Source: Carettochelys insculpta
Taxonomy: Eukaryota; Chordata; Testudines; Carettochelyidae
Length of the DNA stretch: 64,000 nucleotides
Assembly: GCF_033958435.1 (NCBI RefSeq)
Contig: NC_134138.1
Location: 177,118,798 to 177,182,797, forward strand
Reading direction: 5' to 3'
Under the pieces are notes generated by a model. That model had not been told where the DNA came from. It did not search any database and saw only the letters and a list, made by a program, of their open reading frames with translations. A program made the translations under genes and the position numbers. Each line of letters begins with the position of its first letter. Positions within the stretch are counted from its first letter, which is position 1. Positions 21,888 to 34,099 of the stretch are shown here, piece by piece.

Positions 21888-24215
21888 ATGGATTGGTTTG
21901 TTATTAGAAAGCATATTTCTGAAACAGATGAAAGTACTATTAACAAGTCAAACAATGTTGAAAACAACAAATCATTTGCAGAAACTGTATCAGAAAAAAA
22001 GAGAGATTGGGAGTACATCAAAGTACATCAATTAAAAGGGAATTGGGAATTGGAATATTCCACCACTGAGGTGAATGAAAAGCCAATGGTTGTGTCTACA
22101 CTAGCAAGTTCTTTCAAAAAGAAAAAAAAAGCGGGCCTTTTCCAACAAAACCTGAGGAACGGCTACATTCAAAATCCCCTCTTTTGATCTGAAATTGAAA
22201 GAACGCAGCACTTTTTCCGATGGCCCACTTCCTCTCCCAGATGAGGAAGAGTGCCTTTTTCCAAAAGAGTCTTTAGGGAAAAAAAGTGTGTAGAGCCCTG
22301 GGGGCCCTTTTTTGGAAAGAGCAGTCCTTGTGGCACTGGATTTTTCTATCCCTGGCCCATTCTTTCAAAAGAGCAGGGACTGTGTGGACACTATCTATCG
22401 AAAGAGTGGATGAATATTTTCAATCCACTTTTTTGTGTGTGAACATGCTCTTTGGGAAGAATTTTTTCAAAAAAGATCTTCCAGAAGAACTTCTTTCAAA
22501 GAATCGGTGTAGTGTAGACATAGCCAACATGTTTGCTGTGTTATACAACAATTCTGGCAAACAATGCTGACAAGGAAAGAAGGTATTTCCAAGGGCAGCA
22601 CAGTGATTTTGATCCAGTGTATCCTATTGGTAGCAAAAGGCAAGCTGATAAAATTGTTCAGATAAAATTGTATTTTGAAAAGCAGAAGATTTTGAAGTGG
22701 TTTCTATCTTCATCAGAACTGGTAACTATGGCCAGCTATTAGGCAGTGTGGATACTTGCTCACAGCAAGAAGCCATTCTCAGATGGAGAAATGGTGAAGA
22801 AAATTACTCTCTGCCATGGAAACCTTACTTGAAAATCATAACAAACAGATGAGAAATAACATTTTGCAGAGGATTCAAAATTTGCAGCTGAGTCACCAAA
22901 CAGTTGCACATCATTGAAAGATTATTCTGTTGATCTCCAAATGCAGTTGGGTGCTGAACTTGACCAGTTTAGCCTACTCATTGGCATTGGATGAGTCATG
23001 TGGCATCAGTGATACTGCTCAGCTCATCTTTGTTTTGTAACAGAAGATTTCCAGATTCATGAACTGCTATCAGAGTGTGGGTTGCGAGATTATACCCAAG
23101 GATCTGATATATTAGATGCTTTCAAAAGTGTCTCACATGTTTTCGACTTAGATTTAGCAAAATTGGATTCTCTGACAACTGATGGTGCATCAGTTATGAC
23201 GGGAAAAAATCTGGATCTGTCTCTCTTCTGAAACAGCACCTGCAATCTAATAAAAGGAACAGCAAATTACTTTCCTGCCACTGCATTTTGCACCACGAAA
23301 ACCTATGTGCTCAAATGTTCACAACAGATGTACTGAAAGACACAAAGGATACTGTAAATTTCATCTGTAGCAGTGCTTTGAACCATCACCAATTTATGGA
23401 ATTTTTGAAAGAAATCAAATCTGAGCATTCTGAAGTAATCGCTTTTGCCAGTGTGCAATGACTGAGTTGCAGAGAAGTGCTTGAGCGGTTCCTTGCACTG
23501 CTTATTCCAATCAGAGAATGCCTCATCAAGAAATGAAAGCTGGATAGTTTCTGCTACTGAAGATAAGCAGGGGCAATTTGATTTGCAGTTCCTGACTGAT
23601 ATCACCTATTATTTGAGTGAACTCATTCTGAAACCTCAGGGAAAGGGCAAAGTGATTTGTGATATGACCTAGCACATTTGGGAGCTCACTTCTAAGCTAC
23701 CAGCTATTCAACATTCAAATGAAGGCAGGAGAATTCACCCAATTCCCAAACTTGCAGAGAATTGCTGGAGTTAGTGAATTTGAGTATGATGATCTTCATT
23801 GTCAGGGTTATCTGAGATGGCTTGAAAATGTGGCAATGAAATTCAGCCAGCATTTTGCAGATTTTGAAAGCTCCATGTTGGCATTTTGATTCATTTGCTT
23901 GGCCTGGACAAATGTTTATTTGAAGAACATATGCTCACACTTAAAAGCCAGCTCCATCAGTCAAAGATGAATCAGTTTTGCCAATACGGGATGCACTTTT
24001 GTGACATAATCAGTTTAGTGTTTTGAAAACTGCAACTGCCAAACTTTTTTTCCATGTTTGGTCCAACATGCCTTCTTTGTAAAGCATCATTTTCTGTCAT
24101 GATGTGCATCAAGTCAAAGTGCGCATCACAGCTACTCGATGGAAATACAAAAGCTGAGTTAAGGTGGGCTGTCAGTGAAAAGTTTTTGCCTGATTTCAGA
24201 GGTTTAGCTAAGAAA
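21888..24215 (+). pseudogene. hAT transposase pseudogene, GTF2IRD2-like lineage
   Basis: This is a transposase remnant of the hAT group that gave rise to the C-terminal part of GTF2IRD2. The N-terminus MDWFVIRKHISETDES (21888) runs to EVNEKPM, where a palindromic element is inserted (22089-22528). The reading then resumes with a BED-like block (ANNADKERRYFQGQHSDFD) and SELVTMASYQAVWILAHSKKPFSDGEMVKK at 22715-22800. A LTTDGASVMTGKN block lies near 23180. A DLQFLTDITYYLSELILKPQGKGK block lies at about 23578, matching the - strand fragment at 28540. Stops and indels are frequent. Confidence 0.82.
22089..22528. mobile_element. MITE with TGTCTACAC termini, inserted in hAT gene
   Basis: This 440-bp element begins GTTGTGTCTACACTAGC and ends GTGTAGACATAGCCAAC. 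It is flanked by ATG on both sides (22086-22088 and 22529-22531). The interior has Ttt-Cnaaa-rich inverted blocks and is non-coding. A second copy of this family in the same orientation lies at 44455-44863. Confidence 0.82.
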
Positions 24216-24239
24216 AAAATTGTTAAATGGAGAATTATT

Positions 24240-24630
24240 CAGTTATTCTTTTTCTTCGTTTAGTTTAGAGAAGAGAAGACTGAGGGGTGATTTCATAGCA
24301 GCCTTCAACTTCCTGAAGGGGAGCTCTAAAGAGGAGGGTGAGAAACTGTTCTCAGTGGTGTCAGATGGCAGAACAAGGAGTAATGGTCTGAAGTTAAAGA
24401 GGGAGAGGTGTAGGTTGGATATTAGGAAAAACTACTTCACCAGGAGGTGGTGAAGCACTGGAATGTATTACCTAGAGAGGTGGTGGATTGTCCCTCCCCT
24501 GAGGTTTTTAAGCCCCGGCTTGACAAGGTCCTGGCTGGGAGGACTTAGTGGGGATTGATCCTGCTTGAAGCAAGGGGCTGAACTAGATGACCTCCTGGCA
24601 TCCCTTCCAGCCTTATGATTCTATGATTCT
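24240..24630 (+). mobile_element. CR1 LINE 3' end
   Basis: This is a 5'-truncated CR1. The last part of the reverse-transcriptase ORF and 3' UTR is recognisable from GGTGATTTCATAGCAGCCTTCAACTTCCTGAAGGGG-like sequence through ACTTCACCAGGAGGTGG to the tail ATGATTCTATGATTCT at 24617-24630. Confidence 0.92.
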
Positions 24631-24680
24631 GGGTTGAGGTGTACAAACACTCATTCAAGCAGTCAGAAGAGTTTTATGCC

Positions 24681-24850
24681 AATGGTTTCCAGCCTGTAGA
24701 CTATCTCTAAGGGGTCCATCAAAGACTAAGGCTGACAAAAAAAAGTGAACGGCATTCAACCCTATGTATAGATAATAGATTTCTAAAGGTGTCCATACCT
24801 CCATTCGGAATTTTTTAGGTGTCTATAAATGAAACCAGGTGAGAACCACA
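24681..24850. mobile_element. Short hAT-like non-autonomous remnant
   Basis: The left end CAATGGTTTCCAGCCTG and the right end GGTGAGAACCACAG resemble hAT termini of the CAGTGGTTCTCA type. The interior mentions the GGGGTCCATCAAAG block common in such repeats. The borders are approximate. Confidence 0.45.
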
Positions 24851-26234
24851 GCTTTAAGTCCACGGCGCTGTCCACAGGCGCAGGCGCTGCCTCTTGCTGT
24901 GGGCATGCTTGCAGGCCCAGAGCCACACTCCTCAGTGGTATGTCTGAGGTTGGGCCACTAACCTTGTGGCTGGCCCACTCATAGTGGCAGATGGGCCCCC
25001 CCACCAGGGCTGTGGGGCACGTGCAGCCTCCCATGGGGCTAGCAGCAGGCTGGCGCCTGGGCCCAGGGGCTGCCCTCTGGAGCTGGGTGAACACACTCCC
25101 ATGCACATGGTTACATGGGCTGGGACTGCAACCTGGGGCCCTGCCCAAGCCAGCATGGCAAGGCTCACAGCATGCCCCATCTGCACCCCCCCCCAATACC
25201 CTTGGGTGTGTGACCCATGAGGTACTGACCGGAGGGTCCCTCAAAGAAGTCCAGAGATGCCCTCAACATCACGTTGCTGAAGGGGCTCACATCCAGGGAG
25301 ATTACCAGAGTCCCCTGGCTGGACTTGGAGCCCAAATCGAGCTTCAGGTGGGGCTCCAGCAGGGTTCCCGACTACTTTGGCTCCAGCTCTGGCAGCATTG
25401 CTGGGGCCTCCTTAGCTGTGTTGACACTCTCTCAGCTGGGGGTGTTTCCGTCGCCCCCCAAGAGCTGTTAGAGCTCCCCATGGATGGGGCAAGTGACTGT
25501 CCCTGCCCCTGATCTGCACTGCACGTCCCATACCCTGACACACCCCCGGTGGAGTTCTTTTAGTTTGGTCCACATCTGCTCCATGGTGGGACGGGGTGTC
25601 TGCAGTCAGCCAGGAGGGCATACCCAGGGGCATTGCGCCCCTTTGGTCCAGTAGTATGTCCTCCTTGGGTCAAAGGCCCAGGAGGTCCAGCAGCTATAGC
25701 TTGGTCCAGCATGAGGCCCACCTCTTTAAACCCCGGGGTGGGTCCTGGGACCCCTAAGGCAGGTCCCAGGAGGGACCAAGGGGGTCTTGGGCAGCCTCGG
25801 ACATCCTTCCTGGGTTGCAGGGGGTGGCTGTGAGGGCACGTACATAGCAGAGTGTATCTCTGCACATGCAGGCTCTCATCTTCTTGCCACAGGGCTTCAG
25901 GGGCTCCCTGCAGCTTTAAGGGTGGCTGGAGGCAGGGAGAATAGAGCTTGGCTTGTGGTGGACAGGGCACACCCCAGCCAGTGGGCTGGTGCCATGGAAG
26001 ACTTATCTGTAGACAAAACCCCACCCCCACCCAGAACATCCGCGCTTGTTTTTTGTCAACAGATTCTGTTAGTAAAGGTATTCTGCCTCATGAGGGAGAG
26101 ACAGAAATCTGTCACTAAAAGTGCCATGTTCTGCTGAGTTACTGTTACTGCATTTTTAGTGTGGATACTCCACGAGTTTTGTTGACAAAATTGGGGTTTT
26201 GTCAAAAAAAAACCTCTTTACTGTAGACACAGCC
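24850..26234 (-). mobile_element. Harbinger family-2 fragment with Myb-like gene remnant
   Basis: Read on the - strand, it begins at 26234 with GGCTGTGTCTACAG and TTTTGTCAACAAAAC, the terminal signature of the element at 33590-37450. Downstream (26000 to 25450 on the + coordinates) a Myb/SANT-like frame survives in pieces. MEQMWTKLKELHRGCVRVWD followed by GAGTVTCPIHGEL aligns in position and character with HVRSKVKELQQGYAQ...ATCPFYREL of family 1. The transposase half is absent; the left border near 24850 is not a recognisable terminus. Confidence 0.65.
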
Positions 26235-26299
26235 CATGGAATATTTGGTTAAGCAAAACACACAGTGATCAAATACAATCAATTGATTTAAAAAGTTTG

Positions 26300-27290
26300 C
26301 CAGCCCATGTTTTCCTCTGTCTTTGCAATGCCTGAAGCAACAATCTGCAGCATATTAGCTCCATTCTCTACAGAAGAACCACAGTGTGACTTAGAGACAT
26401 GCTTATTTATCATGGTGTGGATGCATCAAACAAAAAGGACCAAAAGTTATTGCCCATTCTTGTGTGCTATTTTCTTCCAGTTGGTGAAGTAAACACAAAA
26501 ATTATTGAGTTTTCTTCTCTATCATGTGAAATATCTGATGTGCAGTGTGAATTTCCGTATGAATTGACTGAGACACAATGCATGACAATACAAATTTAGG
26601 TGGTGCTAAACGTAGTAGGAAAAACAATACATCGTGAAAACTGCAGATCAGACTTGGGAAAGAGATATTTGGTGTTGGCTATGGTGCTCACATTGTTCAT
26701 AACTTCCTCCAAACAGCAGCTGACTGTCTTCCGATTGATTTGAGGAGTCCTTTGCCATGGAAGTTTATACTTTCACATTTACACTGTTCCTGTAGAAGAA
26801 CTGAAAGTCTTTTGCAGCTGCCAACTTGTTGACTTTCAGTATTCAAAATTGCTAGAGCATGGTAACACATGGTTCCTTTCTACTGGACCAGTGTCCGACA
26901 GAATTTTGTTGACTTTTATGGGCTCAAGGCATATTGTCCCTCTCAGAACAAATGCCAATACTGTTCCAGAAAGTCTTCAGTAATCCTTGCACAGAACCAT
27001 AGCTTGCTTTTGCTAGGAATAAAAACACATCTTTCTGAAGACAGTGGAGACAATTGAGAAAAATGACATATCACTGACAAAAGTTGCTCTTCCACGTTCA
27101 TGCTCTTCAAAGTCATTTAATAGAGAAGCTCAGAAAGATTTGTCCCATCCTACACAAAGATCCTGCTGCAATCTTCAGTTGAGGGCGGGGAAATTAACAA
27201 ACAAGAATTATACGGTGCAGTTGAAAATTATTACTCAACTTGTCTGACATGCACAGAAAAGCTTGAGTGGGCCCTGTTGAGAAGCATGCT
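26300..27290 (+). pseudogene. hAT transposase fragment
   Basis: Scattered frames resemble the central part of a hAT transposase. DASNKKDQKLLPILVCYF with VNTKIIEFSSLSCE lies at 26422-26535, the position after the first catalytic Asp. FGVGYGAHIVHN-like sequence lies near 26680. EVYTF...EELKVFC-like and RILLTFMGSRHIVPL blocks lie at 26760-26945. Many stops and frameshifts occur. The exact lineage is uncertain and differs from the other hAT copies here. Confidence 0.6.
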
Positions 27291-27306
27291 GGTCAGCATG
27301 CTGTAA

Positions 27307-28610
27307 GGCAGGCATGTCAAACTCAGAGCTTATTAACGAAAACTGATCGCTATCAGGGCCATCAAAAATGTACTTCTGTTGGAAAGCTGTAATTATTTAT
27401 TACAATAGATTTGTTTTAGGTATATTTTATAATAGTTTTTCAGGTCTTGTTTGAATATAATACAATAATTTGAACTGAGAATGTAAAAATAGGAATTTTA
27501 CTGTTTTATAATTTTATTAATAGTTCATAAAACTTGATGGTTAAAATTGTTACTTGCCCATATATAAAATTTTTAATTTAAATATCAATTGAAGATACTT
27601 TAATTTTTATATGACACGTAACTTGCTTGCTTGAAAGAGAAACAAGCAATGACAGTAGTTAATCAAATAGAATAGTCTTCTGTGAAAATCTGAGATACTT
27701 TTTAAGTTTGAGATTTTTCAAAAACAGTTATTTGTATAATTGCAAAATATGAACATATATTTATTGATATAAATATAATATACATTTTTTTATTTTGGGG
27801 GGGATAAATACATAAGAAACACTGTGAAGCAAATACAACAGTAGCATAGGATTAAAATATAATAGCATTAAATTTTCAAATTAAAACCTGCAGCGTTTTA
27901 GTCCCGAGCATTCTTTCCAGGGAATTGACACTGCTTTTGTGATACCAGTTTTTCAATATTTGGTTTGCTATTTTGAGCTGATACTACTCTAATTACTGCT
28001 GATAAACATTCATCATTTAACCTTTACCTTTCAGGTGTTTTGATGGCTTTTATAAGTGAAAACAGCTGTTCACGTAGTTATGTGCTACCAAACATTGACA
28101 ATATTTTTGACACAAATTTACATACTTCAACAAATTGCCTGAGCACACATCTGCAAAAATCAAGAAAGCCAGCTTCATTATATTTGTGTTTTAAGAGTCA
28201 CACTGAATTTCAATAAGTTCTATTTGCATATTTCTTTCAGCATTTTGAAAATCATATTTAAACACCGTTGTAAACAAGAAGAACTTATCTTCACATGATT
28301 TAAAATCCTGGAATCTCTCCTCAAATTCACATCACAGCAGTACAGCATAATTTGCAAAATGTGAACCAGGGTGTTTGCTTTTATACTCTTGGCATGTAAT
28401 GAAATGAGTTACATCTTCATTTTTAATGTATTTCCCAAAGATAAGTTTGGTCATAAAATCTTTTACACTGCCATGCACAGCAGTCACTGCCTGGTGCTTC
28501 CCTTGAAGTTTTAAATTCAGGTCACTCAGATGTCTGGTAACGTCAACTAAAAGTGATAAATCTTGTACCCAGTTATCATTATTGATTAAGTCTGTGTCCT
28601 GTCCTTTCAT
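27307..28610 (-). mobile_element. hAT element 3' half, GTF2IRD2-like, minus strand
   Basis: The outer end on the + strand, CAGGCATGTCAAACTCA at 27308, is a hAT-type terminus. On the - strand a frame from 28610 to 28331 contains DLSLLVDVTRHLSDLNLKLQG, matching the block at 23578. Further along (28100-27890) broken frames read EQLFSLIKAIKTPER, LNDECLSAVIRVVSAQ and NIEKLVSQKQCQFPG, the hAT dimerisation tail. About 560 bp of AT-rich 3' non-coding sequence follows. The 5' half is missing. Confidence 0.75.
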
Positions 28611-29250
28611 TTCCAGGAAAATAATGATTTCTTCTCATAGTTTCCAAAACCTGCATAGAGGAAGCAGGGAGAGAGGTCTCTTGAGGCTTGCACTGCCCCC
28701 ACTCCATGCACTACTCCTTGGGTCACTTCAGGCCCCCCATGTACCTGTCCCTGGGCCCCTTGAGACTTGCACTGCATCTCCCCTGTACTCCTACTCATAT
28801 AACTCAGCCTTGCCCTCCTCTGCCCCTTGCTCCACCCTCCCCACCACGGCTCCCTACCTGCAGCTGCCTGAGGCAGGCACCCCTCTCCACCTCTGCCCAC
28901 GTGGGTGTCAGGTTGGGCTCCTTAGAGCGGTCACACAGCTTTCTCTGGCATGCAGCAGCAATGGGGGCATCAAGTGGGCAGTTGTGGGGCGGGAGGGAAA
29001 AGAGAGCCGCCCCTCCCCTCCTCGTAGAAGTGGCCTGGTGCTTCTGGGCTGCAGGGGGAGGATTTGGCCCCAGGCTGCTCCCAAGAAAAGGAAAAAAAAG
29101 GAAAAGAATACCTAGTCCTCCCTTTTTAAGGGGGTGGGGAGGAGACAGACAGCAGGGCTCAGCCTGGAGGAGAAAACACACACACAACTGCTTCTCACTG
29201 ACTACTGCCGCCTGCTTGCTGTAAGCTGTCATGGGGAAGGCAAGCTGCTC
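28611..29250. other. GC-rich stretch of unknown origin
   Basis: This is C/G-rich sequence with several overlapping open frames on both strands that look like compositional artefacts. I recognise no protein and no terminal repeats. Confidence 0.4.
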
Positions 29251-29400
29251 TCATAGAATCAGAGAATCCTAGTGCTGGAAGGAACCTCAGGAGGTCTTCG
29301 AGCCCAGACCCCTGCCAAAACCCCAGAGAGCTTGTTGAGCAGCAGGGGGTCCTCAGGCTGTCCCTGAGTGCCTGGACGGGCTGCGTTTAGACAGTTCATT
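29251..29400 (-). mobile_element. CR1 LINE 3' fragment
   Basis: It begins on the + strand with TCATAGAATCAGAGAATCCTAGTGCTGGAAGG-like sequence, the reverse complement of a CR1 3' tail with its adjoining conserved GGTTCC and CCAGCAC blocks. It is very short and 5'-truncated. Confidence 0.8.
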
Positions 29401-29879
29401 AACATCTAGTTGGGGACCACAAAAAAAAGCAAAAAGGGATGCAAAAGGGGTGCAAAAGGATGCCTGTGTGTAAGCTGAGCACTTGGGCTCCTGCCCAAGA
29501 GAGATTCTGGTGCTGCCCAGCTGATTATCAGAGCTCCACAATACCCACAGCCAGCAGCATCTGTTTCTACCGGGAGTGCTCATCCACACGTCTCACTGTG
29601 CATAAAATTTATTCCACACATGGATGGAAAACAATGGAAGGAACTGTGGAAGTGTGGGGTGATACACAGAGCAATCTTGACATTTTCCACAGAATTACCA
29701 CAGATTACCACCCTAAATTTGACAGATGAGAATTGTCTTTTGGATTAATAAAAAAATGCAAAAACCCATCTGTCTCGAATGCTCAAAACACCCATTTCTG
29801 AATGGAGGTGGAACATTTTCATGAGATGGATAATGAGGCAGTAGAATACTCAGATCTGACAAAGGCTGTTAAGGTCATT
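29401..29879. other. Intergenic stretch without recognised gene
   Basis: A 96-residue open frame at 29439-29729 shows no family that I recognise and no codon pattern that convinces me. Confidence 0.4.
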
Positions 29880-30807
29880 TTGTAACAGAGAGAAAACCGT
29901 GTTAGTCTATATACTATCAAAACAAAAAGCAGTCAAGTAGCACTTTAAAGACTAACAAAATAATTTATTAGGTGAGCTTTCGTACGACAGACCCACTTCT
30001 TCAGACCATAGCCATACCAGAACAGACTCAATATTTAAGGCACAGTGAACCAAAAATAGTAATTAAGGTGGACAAACCAGAAAAAAAAATTATCAAGGAG
30101 AGTAAATCAGAGACTAGAGGGGCAGAAGTTGGAGTCAAGAATTAAATTAAGCCACATATGCAAACGAGCCCCTATAATGACCCAGAAAATTCCCATCCTG
30201 GTTCAAACCATGTGTTAATGTGTCAAATTTGAATATAAAAGAGAGTTCAGCGGCCTCTCTTTCAAGAGTGTTGTGAAAATTCCTCTTCAGTAAGACTCAG
30301 ACTCCTAAGTCATTAACAGAATGGCCCACTCCATTAAAATGCTGGCTGACCGGCTTGTGGATCAGGAGTGTTTTTATGTCTGTTTTGTGCCCATTAACTC
30401 TTTGTCCAAGAGAGTTTGAAGTATGTCAAATATACAGAGCATCTGGGCATTGTTGGCACATGATGGCATATATGATGTTAATTGAGGAACATGAGAATGT
30501 GCTTGTGATTCTGTGAATAACCTGGTTAGGTCCAGTGATGGTATTTCCAGAATAGATATGTGGACAAAGCTGGCAGCGGGCTTTGTTGCAAGGAAAAGTT
30601 CCAGGACTGGTGTTCATGCAGTATAGACTGTGGTTGTGGGTGAGAATCCTCATAAGGTTGGGATGTTGTCTGTAGGAGAGAACAGGCCTGTCATCTAGGG
30701 CCTTCTGGAGTGTGGCATCCTGATTAAGGATAGGTTGTAGGTCTTTAATAATTCGTTGCAGTGGTTTGAGTTGGGGGCTGTAGGTAATGACCAGAGGAGT
30801 TCATTTT
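29880..30807 (-). mobile_element. Penelope-like retroelement fragment (GIY-YIG region)
   Basis: On the - strand a frame (30653-30426) reads FPCNKARCQLCPHIYSG, the Cys-rich linker of Penelope-like elements, then INIIYAIMCQQCPDALYI, the start of the GIY-YIG endonuclease. The rest of the nuclease is frame-broken. The 3' terminus is the AAGTGGGTCTGTCGTACGAAAGCTCAC ... ATTTTGTTAGTCTTTAAAGTGC-like block (29930-30005) and GACTAACACGG near 29890. The 5' side is cut by a Harbinger derivative at 30808. Confidence 0.8.
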
Positions 30808-31468
30808 AGCTGCGTCTACACGTGCACGCTACTTCGAAGTAGCGGCACCAACTTCGAAATAGCACCCGTCGCGTCTACACACGTCGGGCGCTATTTCGAA
30901 GTTAACTTCGACGTTAGGCGGCGAGACGTCGAAGTCGCTAACCTCATGAGGAGATAGGAATAGCGCCCTACTTCGACGTTCAACATCGAAGTAGGGACCG
31001 TGTAGACGATCCGCGTCCCGCAACGTCGAAATTGCTGGGTCCTCCATGGCGGCCATCAGCTGGGGGGTTGAGAGATGCTCTCTCTCCAGCCCCTGCGGGG
31101 CTCTATGGTCACCGTGGGCAGCAGCCCTTAGCCCAGGGCTTCTGGCTGCTTCTGCGGCAGCTGGGGATCTATGCTGCAGGCACAGGGTCTGCAACCAGTT
31201 GTCAGCTCTGTGTATCTTGTGTTGTTTAGTGCAACTGTGTCTGGGAGGGGCCCTTTAAGGGAGCGGCTTGCTGTTGAGTCCGCCCTCTGACCCTGTCTGC
31301 AGCTGTGCCTGGCATCCCTATTTCAATGTGTGCTACTTTGACGTGTAGACGTTCCCTCGCTGCGCCTATTTCGATGTTGGGCTGAGCAACGTCGAAGTTG
31401 AACATCGACGTTGCTGGCCCTGGAGGACGTGTAGACGTTATTCATCGAAATAGACTATTTCGATGTCG
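30808..31468. mobile_element. Harbinger family-1 deletion derivative, right-truncated
   Basis: It begins AGCTGCGTCTACACGTGCAC and is nearly identical through its length to 20611-21265. It stops at about 31468 in the subterminal CGAAATAGACTATTTCGATGTCG and lacks the last 30 bp or so. It sits against Penelope sequence on its left. The close similarity to the 20611 copy (few differences per 100 bases by eye) suggests recent spread. Confidence 0.85.
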
Positions 31469-31671
31469 CAACAGGATCACAGCCCCTGTTGACTGCAGTT
31501 TGATTACCTGGACAAAAAAAATCATGTCTCAGTATTTCTACGGTGATGGCTATTTTGTTTGTGCCAGTGAATTTTGACCTAGACTGTGCTGTGTTTTATG
31601 AGAAGTTGCTGAAAAAAAAATGGGATCCTTTAAAAATTGCTTCACATGACAAACAAAATCTATAAGAAGCA

Positions 31672-31935
31672 TCACACTCTGGAGAACAGCAAGAGGACGA
31701 TTAGGCAGACATTTCTAAAGAGCAGTGATCACTTAATTGTAAATATATGTTTATAATTTTTATCTCTTATAATAATGCAGTATGTATTTTTAATGGGTGC
31801 TCAGTCAACTTAATGTTATTTTGTATTTTGGTACTGCATAGCTCTGATTGACTGCTATTGAACTAACTTAAATCCGAGCAATTTTACAAGGTGTCCCATA
31901 TTTGGCATAGGAGAAATATGGTCACGCTAACTACC
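31672..31935. repeat. Dispersed repeat, pair with 50990-51255
   Basis: This block, with CACTTAATTG, TAATGGGTGCTCAGTCAACTTA and ACTGCATAG landmarks, aligns over its whole length with 50990-51255. It ends GAAATATGGTCACGC, the complement of a GTGACCAT-type terminus such as that at 48769. It is probably the right end of a non-autonomous DNA transposon. Confidence 0.75.
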
Positions 31936-32024
31936 ATAAAAATCACTAAAGCCACCAAAATAACCACATTTGTAATTGTTGCTTTGACATTTTACAGAGT
32001 TTGGTGCAAAAAAAGGCTTTAAGG

Positions 32025-32878
32025 CATGATTTCCCAAACTGGGAAATTTCAGGGGAGACGTGAGGTGACCCAGCCCCCCATTGTTCCCCCCACCAGAAGA
32101 AAAAGCTGGCCTTTGCTTCTGGCTCTCAGCCCCTGCCATTTTACATTTGTGACCTGGCACAGCTGCTATAAAAAGCAGGCAGCCAGCAAAGACCCACATG
32201 GAGTGAGCGGCCTTCTGCAAAGGGGAGTGAGTGTGGGTTGAGGAAAGGATGGGAAAGAGGATGAGGTTAGATTGGGGACTGGGGGCGCCTGGATCAGGGG
32301 AAGGGGATGGGGTGACAGTGGGGGGAGCTGGTGGTGCCTGGCTTTGGGGGTTGGGAGGGGCTCGGAAGGTGGGGGCTTGCAGGCCAGCTTGTGGAGCTTG
32401 GGTGGCTGACCCTGGGCATCATGGGACTCGTGAGGCTCAGCCTGGTAGGCGGGCAGCTGGCCCTGGCAGCGTGGGGCTCAGGCAGGAGGCTGGGCCCAGC
32501 AGTGCAATGCCTTGGCAGCTGGCAGGTGGGTGGCTGGCTGGCCCCAGCAACACAGGGTTTGGTTGGCTCGGATGGGTGGCTTTGGCAATGCGGGGCTCAG
32601 GCAGCTAGGAAGCTGGTGAGAGCAGCTCTGGCAGCTGGCATAGGGCTCAGGCAGCTGATGCTGCACGAAGCAGCCCCAGGGGGCCAAGAAAAACTATTTG
32701 TAATTATTTTCAATTTTAAGTAACATTTTTATTTCAAGTTTTTGTGTTTATTTAAAATTATGAATTGAATTTTTTGTTATAAGGGGAAATTGGATGTTGA
32801 TAAAGAAGAGGTGGGGGGTGTGAGGATTTCTCAAAAATCAAAAGAGGGGCGTGATGCCAAAAAGTTTGGGAACCACTG
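32025..32878. mobile_element. Non-autonomous hAT element with 8-bp target duplication
   Basis: The termini CATGATTTCCCAAACTGGG and, at the right, CAAAAAGTTTGGGAACCACTG are inverted repeats. Flanking octamers CTTTAAGG (32017-32024) and CTTTATGG (32879-32886) match at 7 of 8 positions, the hallmark of hAT insertion. The interior has a GC-rich block of GGCAGCTGG and GGGGCTCAGGCAG repeats (32230-32690) and no real gene. Confidence 0.85.
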
Positions 32879-32889
32879 CTTTATGGTGA

Positions 32890-33589
32890 CAGAAGACACT
32901 GATTGAACTGAGGGGCTTGGGCTGCAACCACTGAAAAGACACCACTAACAGCTTGCCTAAAGAACTGCCCTGGTGGTGACTGCCAGCTACTGGGTTGAAT
33001 CCTTGGACTTCTGGTGGGAAGTAGCCTCAACACGAGGGATCAGATGCAGCATAACTAGAGTACATTTCTTCATCCGTGCTTTTATTTCCATCAAAAACAA
33101 GCTGCTGCGTGTACTAGCCTCCAAAGCTTTTTCCAGACTGTGAGCCTGCCACACGGATGACAAAAAATACAGGTGGCCAATCTTTAAGTTCATGAATAAA
33201 TGGGGTCACCTTGTATTTGCTTTAGTCTCATGAGTTCATCAGTGTGATGAGGGGGGGTTCTTTAAGTCTATGCTTCATGTCAGTAAAGAGCATATACTCA
33301 AATGCAAGACCCACAGTCATTATTGCTCTCTCAGCATATTTTTCCCCATAATACCCTGGATTATCTGTGATGGGAGTGCAAGTCCAGCAGAGGGACATAG
33401 TTCAGGCACTATCTCAACTATCCAGCCTTTTTCGCCTTGTTGTAATTCGGTATAATATTATCAGAGATGCATTCAGGATATTCACAACTCAACAGGGAGA
33501 AATGGAAAACACATATGGGCCCTCAAACATTTTGGCTTAGTGACACTACCTAATCTCAGGTAAAGAATAGACATATGACGACAATCTGA
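32890..33589. other. Intergenic stretch without recognised gene
   Basis: I see no coding similarity or clear repeat boundaries here. Confidence 0.5.
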
Positions 33590-34099
33590 GGCTATGTCTA
33601 GATTGCAGATTTTTGTCAACAAAACATCCATTTTGTTGACAAAACCCAGGGAGCGGCCAGATTGTGAAGCATTTCTATCAACGGAAAGTTGAGAACAGAG
33701 CAGTTTTGTTGACAGCCATACCCTGCTTGCCACAAGGAAGAACGCTTCTGTTGAGAGAGATCTATTGAGAAAAGACAGATCTGGATATTCCAGGGCGGTC
33801 TTCTGTTGACAGAAAAGGCCTCTAGGACGCAAGCCAGTGGCTTGGTGGACACCCTGTCCACAGCAATCATCACTCTGTGGTTCCTGCCTCCAGCTCTTCT
33901 TCAAGTTTCAGGGAGGCCAGGGAACCCCATGACAGGTACCTGAGAGTGTGGGAGCAGCTGTCTACAATGCAGCTCTTCCTCACACCTTCATGGTCACAAC
34001 TTCTTGAGATGGCAGAACATCATGCACCCTGAGAGCCCCCTGGGCCCTCAAAGGAGCAGCCTCAGGGATCCTCCCTGTGTCTCCTAGAGGCATGCCCCA

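Noticed and set aside
27281..27303. Short inverted repeat AGCATGCTG-GT-CAGCATGCT
   Set aside because: Nine-base arms next to a hAT terminus; too short to support a function.
28582..29232. Long overlapping open frames on both strands
   Set aside because: The composition is C/G-rich with Pro/Leu/Cys-rich translations and no family similarity; most likely artefacts.
32231..32723. Gly/Trp-rich open frames of 125 and 130 residues
   Set aside because: They lie inside a non-autonomous hAT element in a GC-rich repeat block; no protein features.
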